DNA from: Bacillota bacterium
GTDB lineage: Bacteria > Bacillota > Clostridia > Acetivibrionales > Acetivibrionaceae
Direction of reading: 5' to 3'
DNA: 64,000 nt
Assembly: GCA_023398495.1 (NCBI GenBank)
Contig: JAEWSG010000131.1
Coordinates: 4,087-68,086 of the forward strand
Positions 1 to 8,618 of this stretch are shown in pieces; position 1 is the first letter of the stretch; every line of letters begins with the position of its first letter. A model generated the notes under the pieces. That model had not been told where the DNA came from. It was given only the letters and a program-made list of their open reading frames with translations, and searched no databases. The position numbers and the translations under genes are program-made.

Positions 1-1
1 T

Positions 2-760
2 GAAACTTATAAAGATAATAAAAAACTCTCGACACTGTCGAGAGAAATTAGCTGGTCAAATAATTGCATTATTTTTTCCAGAACGAAATCCATAGAAGAA
101 CGTGAGTTTTATTTACAGATGACGATCAGAGAAAGATATTCCGCAAGAGAACTCGAAAGACAAATTAATTCAAGCCTATTTGAGAGAACGGCAATATCTG
201 ATACAAAGAAAAAATTGGGGATTGTTATAAATGATGAAAAGTTTTCTTTGATAAGAGATAATTATGTATTAGAATTTTTAAGTTTGCCAGAAGGATTTAA
301 GGAAGTTGACTTAAGGAAACAGATAGTTGCAAATTTAAAGCAATTTATTTTAGAGTTTGGAAGAGATTTTGTCTTTGTTGGTGAGGAATATAGAGTACAA
401 GTTGGAAATGAGGATTTTTACATTGATTTAGTGTTTTTTCATAGAGAGTTAACCTGCCTTGTTGCATTTGAACTTAAAATTGATAAGTTTAAACCTGAAT
501 ATATAGGAAAGATGAATTTTTATTTGGAAGCTTTGGATAGAGATGTGAAAAAAGAAAAGGAAAAACCAAGTATTGGTGTGATCCTTTGTACGGATAAGGA
601 TGATGAAGTAGTAGAATATGCACTAAGTAGAAATATTTCACCTACTTTGGTGGCAGAGTATAAGACGAAGTTGATTGACAAAGAGATTTTACAGAGGAAG
701 TTGCATGAGTTTTATAGATTGGCTGAGGATAGTTTGATTGGAGTGGTCAATGATGAGTGA
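2..760 (+). CDS. DUF1016/YhcG-family PDDEXK nuclease-domain protein, 5' partial
   Basis: The reading frame is open from base 2, so the gene begins before the window. The first ATG inside (119) is not the real start, because the residues before it match the family (LSREISWS near 26-58, then EEREFYLQM). The N-terminal DUF1016 helical domain ends in ARELERQI. The C-terminal nuclease-like domain shows YIDLVFFH, then AFELKI and KPEYIGKMNFYLEAL, a PD-(D/E)XK-like arrangement (D and ELK). These proteins often lie inside type I restriction operons, as here just before hsdS; their role is poorly defined. The family assignment is firm; nuclease activity is family inference. Confidence 0.88.
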   Translation, partial: ETYKDNKKLSTLSREISWSNNCIIFSRTKSIEEREFYLQMTIRERYSARELERQINSSLFERTAISDTKKKLGIVINDEKFSLIRDNYVLEFLSLPEGFKEVDLRKQIVANLKQFILEFGRDFVFVGEEYRVQVGNEDFYIDLVFFHRELTCLVAFELKIDKFKPEYIGKMNFYLEALDRDVKKEKEKPSIGVILCTDKDDEVVEYALSRNISPTLVAEYKTKLIDKEILQRKLHEFYRLAEDSLIGVVNDE

Positions 761-854
761 AATGACAAAGCTGTCAAGTGAGCTGGCTGAAATGTATGCA
801 TGTAAATCAGAACCATTATTCTGGAATGCTTTGGGAAAGAACATATCATGTTAG
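753..854 (+). CDS. Small ORF overlapping the end of the DUF1016 gene
   Basis: A 33-codon frame starts at an ATG inside the last codons of the upstream gene and ends at TAG 852-854. The overlap would allow translational coupling. The product (starts MSEMTKLSSELAEM) has no recognisable domain. It could be a remnant of a larger gene lost between the nuclease gene and hsdS, or chance. I do not assign a function. Confidence 0.3.
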   Translation: MSEMTKLSSELAEMYACKSEPLFWNALGKNISC

Positions 855-880
855 AGCAATTTTCTAATAAGAATTGTTAG

Positions 881-904
881 TGCGATAAATTGTGATTTAT
901 CGCA
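881..904. promoter_or_regulatory. Perfect 10-bp hairpin in front of hsdS
   Basis: TGCGATAAAT (881-890) and its exact complement ATTTATCGCA (895-904) flank a 4-nt loop. The 3' arm ends only 15 nt before the hsdS ATG and is followed directly by the ribosome site (AGGGAAGG). There is no U-run after it, so it is not a standard terminator. It could be an operator or a translation-control hairpin for hsdS; that is inference. Confidence 0.55.
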
Positions 905-919
905 TTTAGGGAAGGTGAA

Positions 920-2083
920 TTGATGATAGTAAAAATGAAAGATATATGCACCAAGATTGGAAGTGGTGCAACTCCAAGAGGCGGTAAAGATGCCTATATT
1001 GATGAAGGTATTTCTCTTATCAGAAGCCAGAATGTTATTGATTTTTCCTTTTCACATGATGGTTTAACATATATTAATGAAGAACAAGCCAAAAAATTGA
1101 ATGGCGTAACAGTTGAAGTAGATGATGTTTTATTAAATATTACAGGCGATTCCGTTGCAAGAGTATGCATAGTTGATAATGAGATCCTTCCTGCAAGAGT
1201 GAATCAGCATGTTTGTATTCTGAGAGGAGATAAGGATAAGGTACTAAACTCTTTTATTTTATATTTCCTGCAGATGAAGAAGCAAGAACTGTTACAGATG
1301 GCTTCTGGAGGTGCAACAAGAAATGCATTAACCAAAGGGATGATAGAAGAGCTTGAAATCGATCTTCCATCAATAGAAGAGCAGAAAAAGATTGTATCAA
1401 CATTGGATTCTATACAGGAAAAATTAAAGATAAATAATAAGATAAATAGGAATTTATTGGAGCAGGCACTTGCGTTGTTTTTTCAATATTATGAGCAAGC
1501 TAGCAAAAAAGAAAGTTTTTCAAAACACATAAAGGTCCTTGGTGGTGGGACACCTAAAACGAATGAAGCAGGATATTGGAACGGAGATATCCCTTTCTTT
1601 ACTCCAAAGGACGTCGGAACGCCATATACATTCAATACTGAGAAGAATATCACTGAGGAAGGCTTGGCACATTGTAATAGTCGGTTGTATCCAATAAACA
1701 CGACATTTGTAACTGCTCGAGGAACTGTTGGAAAGGTGGCTCTTGCAGGAGTCCCAATGGCAATGAATCAGTCTTGTTATGCTCTGGCGAGTGATTCAAT
1801 CAATCCGCTGTTAGTTTATTTCTATACAATAGAAGCAGTAAAATCACTAAAACATAAAGCAAGCGGAGCGGTGTTCGATGCAATTGTTACACGCGATTTC
1901 GATACCGAAATAATCCACTATTTGGATGAACAATCAGCAGATGAGTTTGTTATTTGTGTTACACCGATGATGGAACAAATTCGAAGGAGTACGATTGAAA
2001 GTCAGAAGCTACAAAAACTGAGAAATGGTTTACTTCCCAAGCTAATGGCAGGCGAATTAGATGTCTCAGACCTAGATATTTAG
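920..2083 (+). CDS. hsdS: Type I restriction-modification specificity subunit HsdS
   Basis: HsdS is the DNA-recognition subunit that joins HsdM (and HsdR) and sets the target sequence. The 387-residue length is normal. Two target-recognition domains are visible: residues about 1-165 (GSGATPRGG, then GDSVARVCIV, then LEIDLPSIEEQKKIV leading into a helical spacer) and about 195-370 (GGGTPKTNEAGYWNG, then RGTVGKVAL, then a C-terminal helix LQKLRNGLLPKLMAGEL). Each half has the usual beta domain followed by a conserved coiled helix. No hsdM lies in the window; hsdR lies 2.5 kb downstream, so the operon is interrupted. A 10-bp hairpin sits just upstream. Confidence 0.93.
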   Translation: MMIVKMKDICTKIGSGATPRGGKDAYIDEGISLIRSQNVIDFSFSHDGLTYINEEQAKKLNGVTVEVDDVLLNITGDSVARVCIVDNEILPARVNQHVCILRGDKDKVLNSFILYFLQMKKQELLQMASGGATRNALTKGMIEELEIDLPSIEEQKKIVSTLDSIQEKLKINNKINRNLLEQALALFFQYYEQASKKESFSKHIKVLGGGTPKTNEAGYWNGDIPFFTPKDVGTPYTFNTEKNITEEGLAHCNSRLYPINTTFVTARGTVGKVALAGVPMAMNQSCYALASDSINPLLVYFYTIEAVKSLKHKASGAVFDAIVTRDFDTEIIHYLDEQSADEFVICVTPMMEQIRRSTIESQKLQKLRNGLLPKLMAGELDVSDLDI

Positions 2084-2242
2084 TATGATAAATATTAATT
2101 TAAAGTACAGATATGGATTGATAAGTATGGCATTTGCGACAGATGTGTCGGTAACACTAAGATGTTCGCCATGCTTCTGAATAATAAGAGCCTTCGAAGT
2201 ATTTGTGGCAAAAATAAGTTTCGAGGAGAAAAGGAAAATATT

Positions 2243-2782
2243 ATGATTAAGAGTAGTATTAAAGATAGAATTAAAGTTATTAAAGGTGATATAACAAAAT
2301 TGGAAGTGGATGCAATAGTTAACGCCGCTAATAGTAGTTTACTAGGTGGTGGAGGAGTCGATGGTGCTATACATAAAGCAGGAGGAAAAGAGATATTGGA
2401 TGAATGCATAAAAATTAGGAATAAACAGGGTGGTTGTAGTACAGGAGAGGCAGTCATTACATCAGCAGGTAAGTTAAAAGCAAAATATGTTATACACACA
2501 GTCGGGCCTGTATGGAGTGGAGGACAAAAGAACGAAAAGGAACTTCTCGGTAAATGCTACTACAATAGCTTAAGATTAGCTGTTGGGAATAAAGTTGAGA
2601 GAATTGCTTTTCCAAGCATCAGCACTGGTATATATAGATTTCCAAAAGACTTAGCAACAGAGATTGCGATTAATGAGGTGTCAATGTTTTTACAAGATGA
2701 TACAATTATAACTGAAGTTGTATTTGTTTGTTTTGATGATGAAAATTATAGAGGTTATTTGGAGTATATAGGCGAAAATTGA
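2243..2782 (+). CDS. Macrodomain protein, ADP-ribose hydrolase/deacetylase type
   Basis: Macrodomains bind ADP-ribose, and many remove it from proteins or deacetylate O-acetyl-ADP-ribose. The 179-residue product is a single MacroD/YmdB-type domain: GDIT (15-18), NAANSSLLGGGGVDGAIH (27-44) with the catalytic-loop Asn and the Gly-rich loop, then HTVGPVW and a second phosphate loop SISTGIYRFP. The frame is open upstream to 2162, but the ATG at 2243 follows an AGGAG/AAGG ribosome site and starts the domain correctly. Its place between hsdS and a radical SAM gene inside a type I restriction locus is unusual. No ADP-ribosyltransferase partner is visible nearby. Confidence 0.9.
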   Translation: MIKSSIKDRIKVIKGDITKLEVDAIVNAANSSLLGGGGVDGAIHKAGGKEILDECIKIRNKQGGCSTGEAVITSAGKLKAKYVIHTVGPVWSGGQKNEKELLGKCYYNSLRLAVGNKVERIAFPSISTGIYRFPKDLATEIAINEVSMFLQDDTIITEVVFVCFDDENYRGYLEYIGEN

Positions 2783-2823
2783 ATTGTGTAGCTTAATGGA
2801 AGTTTATTTTTGAGGAGCACAGC

Positions 2824-2903
2824 GTATATCAAAAGGTATGCACAAGGGTGCGGTTAAGAAAAGCATGAAGCAGGGCTAACGTTAGTCATACCATGATATA
2901 TAC
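2824..2903. repeat. Spaced inverted repeat between the macrodomain and radical SAM genes
   Basis: TATATCA(AAA)GGTATG near 2825-2840 is complementary, apart from a small internal difference, to CATACCATGATATA near 2889-2903. About 48 nt lie between the arms, including the palindrome CTAACGTTAG. This could be a folded leader or operator for the radical SAM gene at 2949. A 13-codon frame (2838-2879) lies inside but has no ribosome site. The function is unknown. Confidence 0.35.
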
Positions 2904-2948
2904 CAATCAATTAAAATTATCATAGTCCTGAGAGGAGAGGGAATAATC

Positions 2949-3929
2949 TTGAAAAATTTTAAAAGAGTGATTGTATGGAGAGTTACTCAAAATTGTAATA
3001 TGAATTGCCAGTTCTGTTCATACAGCAATGAAATCCAGAGAAAAAGAGATGTTGCCAATAATGCAGATATCTTAAGATTTTCAGAGATTTTAGGTAAGTA
3101 TAAGTCTTTTAATAAGCAAGAAATACTAATTAGCTGGATTGGGGGAGAACCATTTTTATGGGAGCATATAATTCCGTTTTCAAAAGAAATAAATGAAAGT
3201 CATGGCATTAATATAAGTACAACGACAAATGGATTATTACTTTCCTCAAAGGAAGTAAGAACGGGAATAGTAAAGTATTTTTCAGAAATAGTAATTAGCT
3301 TGGACGGATTTAGCAAATGCAATGACAGAATACGTAGGCTTAATGGACATTATGAAAAGGTTACAAAAAATGTTCTTGAATTAAGTAAAGAAAAGAAACA
3401 AAGCCAAAGCAATCTTATAATTAAAGTTAACACCATTTTGGTGAGAGAAAATATAGAACAATTCGAAGATTTTTGCAATAAACTTGTTGAACTGGGAGTA
3501 AATGAACTTACATTTAACCAGCTTGGAGGGTTTGATAGGCCAGAATTTTATCAAGATAATAGATTGCTGGAGTATCAGGTAAAACAGTTCTCATCGCGGT
3601 TCCCATTGCTAAAAGAGAAATTTTTAAAAATGGGTTTGCAGATTCATGGAAGTAATGACTATTTGATGAGAATTTTATCCTCAACTGAAAATAGAAAAAT
3701 TGCAATAGACGAGTGTTATCCCGGAAAATGGTTTTGGTTCATAAATGAAAATGGATTTATTAGTCCATGTAGCTATACTTCTTATGAGTACATGTTTAAT
3801 ATTAATTCGATTAAAGAAATTGAAGATATAGATAAAGTACAGGAGTATTTTAAAGATTTAAGAAAGTCGAAACGATCACATTGGTGTGATGACTGTCATT
3901 GTACGCAAATGTACGATAAGTTTGAATAA
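2949..3929 (+). CDS. Radical SAM protein, SPASM-like C-terminus
   Basis: Radical SAM enzymes use a [4Fe-4S] cluster to cleave S-adenosylmethionine and start radical chemistry. The cluster motif is C16-x3-C20-x2-C23, followed by GGEP (65-68) and STTTNG. The C-terminus carries further cysteines (ECYPGKWFW, SPCSYTSYEY, WCDDCHC), suggesting a SPASM-type auxiliary cluster region as in peptide-modifying enzymes. The start is TTG, preceded by GAGAGGAGAGGG at good spacing; no ATG fits before the cluster motif. The product has 326 residues. The substrate is unknown; no clear precursor peptide was found in the 165 nt upstream. It does not look like a viperin. Confidence 0.85.
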   Translation: MKNFKRVIVWRVTQNCNMNCQFCSYSNEIQRKRDVANNADILRFSEILGKYKSFNKQEILISWIGGEPFLWEHIIPFSKEINESHGINISTTTNGLLLSSKEVRTGIVKYFSEIVISLDGFSKCNDRIRRLNGHYEKVTKNVLELSKEKKQSQSNLIIKVNTILVRENIEQFEDFCNKLVELGVNELTFNQLGGFDRPEFYQDNRLLEYQVKQFSSRFPLLKEKFLKMGLQIHGSNDYLMRILSSTENRKIAIDECYPGKWFWFINENGFISPCSYTSYEYMFNINSIKEIEDIDKVQEYFKDLRKSKRSHWCDDCHCTQMYDKFE

Positions 3930-3999
3930 ATAATTGTGGTGAGTAGAAAAAATGCAAATTTAAGGCGCTCAATTTTAAACTTAAATTAAGAAGTTTCAT

Positions 4000-4083
4000 G
4001 TGGGAACATTGATTCCATATAATATAAAAGCCATTATGGATTCTAACTCCCCCGAATTCGAGGGAATTAGAATAAAATATTGA
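4000..4083 (+). pseudogene. Short coding fragment upstream of the KilA-N gene
   Basis: A 27-codon frame (GTG 4000, stop TGA 4081-4083) has no ribosome site. It ends SNSPEFEGIRIKY, which resembles the VEFDGFR stretch of the adjacent KilA-N protein; the DNA of both has the same GAATTCGA core. It is probably the end of a lost gene or a partial duplicate. The identity is uncertain. Confidence 0.3.
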
Positions 4084-4343
4084 TTGGGAAAGACCATTTT
4101 AAGATTGTTGTAAAATAGTTGAGGAGGTGCATTAATGGCAAAAGAAATCAAAACCAAAATAAATGTAAATGGCTCTGAAATAACCATAATATCACCAATA
4201 GATCAAAAAGCTGATTATATTTGCATTACAGATATTGCGAAATATAAGAGTGCCGAACCTAATGATGTTATAAAAAATTGGTTAAGAAATAGGGATACAA
4301 TTGAGTTTTTAGGGTTGTGGGAAAAGTTAAATAATCCCAATTT

Positions 4344-4369
4344 TAAACCCGTCGAATTCGACGGGTTTA
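4344..4369. repeat. 26-bp perfect palindrome inside the KilA-N gene
   Basis: The 13-base arm TAAACCCGTCGAA at 4344-4356 is exactly complementary to 4357-4369, centred on an EcoRI site (GAATTC). It lies in the coding sequence at the VEFDGFR codons. A related but imperfect palindrome (CCCCGAATTCGAGGG) lies near 4051-4065. It could be an autoregulatory operator, a transposition or recombination site, or chance constrained by coding. Confidence 0.6.
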
Positions 4370-4469
4370 GGAATGAGGCAGGAAAAAATGCTTTTGTTTT
4401 ATCTCCTCAACGATGGATTCAATCAACAAATGCTATTGGTATCATCTCGAAGTCTGGAAGATACGGAGG

Positions 4470-4535
4470 AGCAAAGAGACAGATTATTTAAGCTAAACGA
4501 AATCGCAAGAAGCCAATTAAAAGCATTTTTAAACA
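4470..4535 (+). repeat. Direct repeat copy 1 (KilA-N 3' end)
   Basis: These 66 bp match 11131-11196 with 3 mismatches in the same orientation. Both copies encode RDRLFKLNEIARSQLKAFLN. The two copies bracket about 6.6 kb containing hsdR, the BREX relic and the ATPase/nuclease pair. Confidence 0.9.
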
Positions 4536-4596
4536 ACAAAAACATAAGAAATTTGGAAGATATGAATGTAAAACAAATTTCAGGAGGCGAAGATTA

Positions 4597-7500
4597 ATGC
4601 CAAGAGGCAGCTTTTTTGAATCACACTTAGAAGAAGCAACAATGGAATGGTTTGAGGAGCTTGGATACGAGATTGTTTTTGCACCGGAAATTGCACCTGA
4701 GGGGGAGTATCCAGAACGTGAAGACTATCAGGATGTAATCTTAAATGAAAGACTTAAGGAAGCCTTAGTAAGAATAAACCCCAAGCTTCCACATGATGCA
4801 ATAGAAGATGCCTTCAGGCAGATTGTTATACCACAGAGTCCAAGCCTTATCATGAATAATAAATCTTTTCAAAAAATGATTACTGATGGCATTGATGTTC
4901 AGGTAAAGCAGGCAGATAGCAGTTATAGGACGGAAAAGGTATATGTTTTTGATTTTAATAAACCGCTTAATAATGAATTTATGGTCTGCAACCAGTTTAC
5001 AGTTATTGAACACGGTATTGAAAAAAGACCAGATGTAGTTGCCTTTGTAAATGGAATCCCATTAGTTGTGATTGAGCTTAAAAATGCTGCTAATGAAAGT
5101 GTTGATATAAGCGATGCGTATAATCAGCTTCAAACATACAAAATGACCATTCCATCTCTCTTTACATACAATTCATTTATGGTTACCAGTGACGGAATCA
5201 ATGCAAGGGCTGGAACATTAACCTCTGAGGAAGACCGCTTTATGGCTTGGCGTACTATTGATGGTGATGATGTGGCTCCGCTATCTATCCCTCAGCTTGA
5301 AGTTTTAATAAAGGGAATGTTTCAGAGGGATCGCTTTTTGGATATTATTAAGCACTTTGTCCTCTTCCAGAGCGATGGAAAAGATACATATAAAATATTA
5401 GCAGGGTATCATCAATACCATGCTGTAAATAAGGCATTTGATAGTACTGAGCGTGCAACAATGGAGCATGGTGATAGGCGAATTGGTGTTGTTTGGCATA
5501 CCCAAGGAAGTGGAAAGAGCCTTTCAATGGTGTTTTATGCAGGGAAACTTGTAATAAGCGAGGAGCTTGAAAACCCTACAATTATTGTAATTACTGATAG
5601 AAATGACTTGGATGATCAATTGTATAGTACATTCATAAAAAGTAAGGACTACTTAAGAAGCATACCGGTTCAAGCAACCGACAGGCATCATCTTCGAGAA
5701 CTTCTGAATAACCGCACCAGCGGTGGTATTATTTTTACTACTATACATAAGTTTTCACCAGCGGTTAGTGAAGCTAAAGAAGAAGCAGAATCTTTTTACA
5801 ACTTTAGTAAGGCAGCTGAGCCAACTGCGGAATATGCCAAAAGCATGGTGCTGACGGATAGAAAAAATGTCATTGTTATAGCTGATGAAGCACACCGAAG
5901 CCAGTATGGGTTTGGAGCGGAGATAGTAAAGGGTGAGTCTGAAGCAGATGTAAAGTATGGTTATGCAAAGTATATGCGTGAAAGTTTGCCAAATGCTTCT
6001 TATATTGGCTTTACAGGAACACCTGTAGAACTTACAGATAAGAATACAAGGGCTGTTTTTGGTGATTATATTGATGTTTATGATATGACAAGAGCTGTTG
6101 AGGACGGTACAACGGTTAAAATATTCTATGAAAGCCGTATTGCGAAGCTTGAGCTTCCAGAAGAAATGAAGCCGAAGGTTGATACAGAGTATGAGGAAAT
6201 AACAGAGTATCAGGAATATAGCCAAAAAGAAAAGCTAAAGAGTAAATGGGCTCGTCTTGAAGCAATTGTTGGTGCAAAGGAAAGAGTACAGCAGATTGCA
6301 AAGGATATCGTAGAGCACTTTGAAAAGCGTGAGCAGGCTCAGGAAAATGAAGGCGGTAAGGCTATGATTGTAGCCATGAGCCGAAGAATAGCTGTTGACC
6401 TTTATAATGAAATAGTTGAACTTCGACCGGATTGGCACAGTGATGATATAATGGCTGGAAAAATCAAAGTTGTCATGACTGGTAGCTCTTCAGACCCTGT
6501 TAAGTGGTTGGCTTTTTCCGGTACAAAAGCCAGCAGAGAGACTCTTGCAAAACGTATGAAAGACAAAAATGATGAATTACAATTGGTTATCGTCCGTGAT
6601 ATGTGGCTTACTGGTTTTGATGTTCCGAGTATGCATACCATGTATATTGATAAACCAATGAGTGGTCATAACCTGATGCAGGCCATAGCCAGGGTAAATA
6701 GAGTATTTAAGGAGAAACAAGGCGGACTTGTTGTTGACTATATTGGAATTGCTGAGAATTTGAAAGAGGCATTAAAGCAATATACAGAAAGTGATAAAAA
6801 GACAACCGGTGTTGATACCGAATTGGCATCTCAGGTTCTTTTGGAGAAACATGATTTAATAAAAGAGCTTTTACATGGTCATGATTACAGCAAGTTTTTC
6901 ACAGGCAAGTCAAGTGAAAGAATGCAGGCAATTGTTGAAACAATGGATTATATTATTGGACTTCGTGAGGAAAGAAAAAATGATTATATCAAACTGGTTT
7001 CAGAAATGGCACGAGTTTACTCACTATGTGCAACAACCGATATTGCAGAAAGGCTGAATGTTGAGGTCGGCTTCCATAAAGCTGTTAAGGCAAGTCTTGT
7101 TAAGATGATTATTGATGAAAATAAGAAGAAAACAACAACGCAGCTTGACAGTGAACTGAACCAGTTAATTTCAAAAGCAATCTCATCCAATGAAGTAATT
7201 GATATATTGGGTGCAGTAGGGCTTTCTAAACCCAATATTGCGATCCTTTCTGAAGAATTTTTAGAAGAAGTTAAAGGTATGAAACAGAAGAATTTAGCGG
7301 TAGAATTGCTAAATAGGCTTCTAAAAGGAAGCATTAAGACTTTTTCACGAAGAAATCTGGTGCAATCAAAGAAATTCTCTGAGTTGTTGGAGGCTGCAAT
7401 TAGAAAGTATCAAAATAGAGCAATTGAAACCACTCAGATTATTATGGAACTAATAGAACTTGCAAAACAGATTAATGAAGCTGAAAAACGTGGTGAAAGT

Positions 7501-7791
7501 ACGGGTTTGACTTCTGATGAATTGGCTTTTTACGATGCATTGGCAGAAAATGAATCTGCACGAGATGTTATGGGAGATGAAATCTTGGTGCAGATTGCAC
7601 GAGATTTAACCACAGCAATAAAAAATAACATTAGTGTTGACTGGGCAATCCGTGACAGTGTTCAGGCGAAAATGAAAATGACAATTAAACGTCTGCTTAA
7701 AAAGTACGGGTATCCACCGGATAAGACTCCAAAGGCTGTGGATATAGTAATGGAACAAACAAAATTGATGTGCCAAAATGAAACAGCTTAA
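4597..7791 (+). CDS. hsdR: Type I restriction enzyme endonuclease/translocase subunit HsdR
   Basis: HsdR moves DNA in an ATP-dependent way and cuts it. At 1,064 residues it has the normal length. The N-terminal nuclease domain shows RPDVVAFVNG then VVIELKN (about 143-162, the PD...ExK motif). The helicase core has Walker A TQGSGKS (about 301-307), DEAH in ADEAHRSQYG (about 429) and GFTGTP (about 470); the second RecA domain contains VRDMWLTGFDVP and ARVNRVF. The C-terminal helical region binds the methylase core. The start overlaps the stop of the KilA-N remnant (TAATG), so translation may be coupled. The gene looks complete; activity depends on an HsdM not seen here. Confidence 0.96.
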   Translation: MPRGSFFESHLEEATMEWFEELGYEIVFAPEIAPEGEYPEREDYQDVILNERLKEALVRINPKLPHDAIEDAFRQIVIPQSPSLIMNNKSFQKMITDGIDVQVKQADSSYRTEKVYVFDFNKPLNNEFMVCNQFTVIEHGIEKRPDVVAFVNGIPLVVIELKNAANESVDISDAYNQLQTYKMTIPSLFTYNSFMVTSDGINARAGTLTSEEDRFMAWRTIDGDDVAPLSIPQLEVLIKGMFQRDRFLDIIKHFVLFQSDGKDTYKILAGYHQYHAVNKAFDSTERATMEHGDRRIGVVWHTQGSGKSLSMVFYAGKLVISEELENPTIIVITDRNDLDDQLYSTFIKSKDYLRSIPVQATDRHHLRELLNNRTSGGIIFTTIHKFSPAVSEAKEEAESFYNFSKAAEPTAEYAKSMVLTDRKNVIVIADEAHRSQYGFGAEIVKGESEADVKYGYAKYMRESLPNASYIGFTGTPVELTDKNTRAVFGDYIDVYDMTRAVEDGTTVKIFYESRIAKLELPEEMKPKVDTEYEEITEYQEYSQKEKLKSKWARLEAIVGAKERVQQIAKDIVEHFEKREQAQENEGGKAMIVAMSRRIAVDLYNEIVELRPDWHSDDIMAGKIKVVMTGSSSDPVKWLAFSGTKASRETLAKRMKDKNDELQLVIVRDMWLTGFDVPSMHTMYIDKPMSGHNLMQAIARVNRVFKEKQGGLVVDYIGIAENLKEALKQYTESDKKTTGVDTELASQVLLEKHDLIKELLHGHDYSKFFTGKSSERMQAIVETMDYIIGLREERKNDYIKLVSEMARVYSLCATTDIAERLNVEVGFHKAVKASLVKMIIDENKKKTTTQLDSELNQLISKAISSNEVIDILGAVGLSKPNIAILSEEFLEEVKGMKQKNLAVELLNRLLKGSIKTFSRRNLVQSKKFSELLEAAIRKYQNRAIETTQIIMELIELAKQINEAEKRGESTGLTSDELAFYDALAENESARDVMGDEILVQIARDLTTAIKNNISVDWAIRDSVQAKMKMTIKRLLKKYGYPPDKTPKAVDIVMEQTKLMCQNETA

Positions 7792-7817
7792 GAATATTAA
7801 ATCTCAGGAGGTAGTTT

Positions 7818-8192
7818 ATGGAACAAGAAATTGTTATTATTGATATTACAAATGAACTTTTTAATAAGTTTAGAGATTATATGGACAAAAGTATTTCTTT
7901 AGTTAGGTTATTACATAATGGCGATGTAGTTAGTTTAGAAATTTTAAAGGTTGAAACAACACCTAAAAACAGAGTAAAGGAAACAATAACAAAGATTGAT
8001 TTAAGCTTTATTGTAGGTGATCCCGAATTATCTGAGGAACCACTATTTTCTGTGAAAAATGATATTGAGGAAAATGTAGATAGATTACTTAATTTAACCC
8101 CAGTGGACTTGATTAATACGACAAATCTATTTTCAAGTGAAGCTGGAGAGAAAATTGACAAGAAATTCAGGCTATTTGGTGTGAACAAATAG
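7818..8192 (+). CDS. Hypothetical protein, 124 aa
   Basis: The ATG follows CAGGAGG at good spacing, 26 nt after hsdR, so this is probably the last gene of the hsdR transcript. The product (starts MEQEIVIIDITNELF) is acidic and lysine-rich with no signal peptide, membrane helix or motif that I recognise. It may be a small restriction-locus accessory protein; I assign no function. Confidence 0.65.
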   Translation: MEQEIVIIDITNELFNKFRDYMDKSISLVRLLHNGDVVSLEILKVETTPKNRVKETITKIDLSFIVGDPELSEEPLFSVKNDIEENVDRLLNLTPVDLINTTNLFSSEAGEKIDKKFRLFGVNK

Positions 8193-8210
8193 ATTTTGCA
8201 TCTGTTCGTT

Positions 8211-8440
8211 AAGTTGCAACTTGGAATATTGAAACAGAGGCTGTGGCTACAGAAAGCTCGATTCTCAAATATCAAGATGAGGGTTTTGAACTGTTATATG
8301 CACATAGGAGTTTATTGAAAATCGAAGTTCATGGACCAGAGATAGTAAAAAACACGGAAATGGAAGACGATGATGTGCCGCAGCTAGTAGACGAAGATGC
8401 TGTTATGACCGTATGCAAATTGAAGCCATTGAAAAGATGA
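8211..8440 (+). pseudogene. Small hypothetical ORF, possibly a gene remnant
   Basis: The frame opens after TAA 8210-8212. The likeliest start is GTG 8243 behind AGAGG, giving 65 residues (ends VCKLKPLKR). Coding-like residues continue upstream of the GTG without a start codon (VATWNIETEA), suggesting a truncated larger gene. No family recognised. 8441-8618 holds nothing I can identify. Confidence 0.35.
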
Positions 8441-8618
8441 GCTACATATCAACGAATTCAAAAATTCATTTTACACCGAATAACCCCAATATAGATATGT
8501 ATAAAACCAAAAAAGAAGTCTGAATGAAGAAGTATTTCTGCTTATGCTCTTGTATTTTCCAAAAAGTAAGAATAAAATAAGAACAGAGTTTATTTAGAGT
8601 TAAAATCGAGGTGGATCG

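Larger units (their letters stand above)
4135..4597 (+). pseudogene. KilA-N domain gene, internally deleted and frameshifted
   Basis: KilA-N proteins are phage-type DNA-binding proteins often found in restriction loci. Residues 1-112 are an intact N-terminal domain (YICITDIAKY, DVIKNWLRNRDTIEFLGLWE, then WIQSTNAIGIISKSGRYGG) behind a strong GAGGAGG site. At about 4470 the sequence jumps directly to the family's extreme C-terminal tail (RDRLFKLNEIARSQLKAFLN) in another frame. That frame stops at 4595-4597, where TAATG overlaps the hsdR ATG. The central part is missing. The same tail recurs at 11,131. The first frame alone would give a 118-residue product that may still be made. Confidence 0.8.

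Noticed and set aside
2243..2782. DarG-type antitoxin of a DarTG pair
   Set aside because: No DarT-like ADP-ribosyltransferase gene adjacent, and the C-terminal DarG domain is missing.
2838..2903. Group II intron-like fragment or RiPP precursor near GTGCGGTTAAG before the radical SAM gene
   Set aside because: Only a vague likeness to an intron 5' end. No domain V, no reverse transcriptase, and the 13-codon frame has no ribosome site.
2949..3929. Prokaryotic viperin
   Set aside because: The cluster motif fits any radical SAM protein, and the C-terminal cysteine pattern looks SPASM-like, not viperin-like.
4597..7791. A complete type I restriction system in the window
   Set aside because: No hsdM methylase gene is present; it may lie before base 1.
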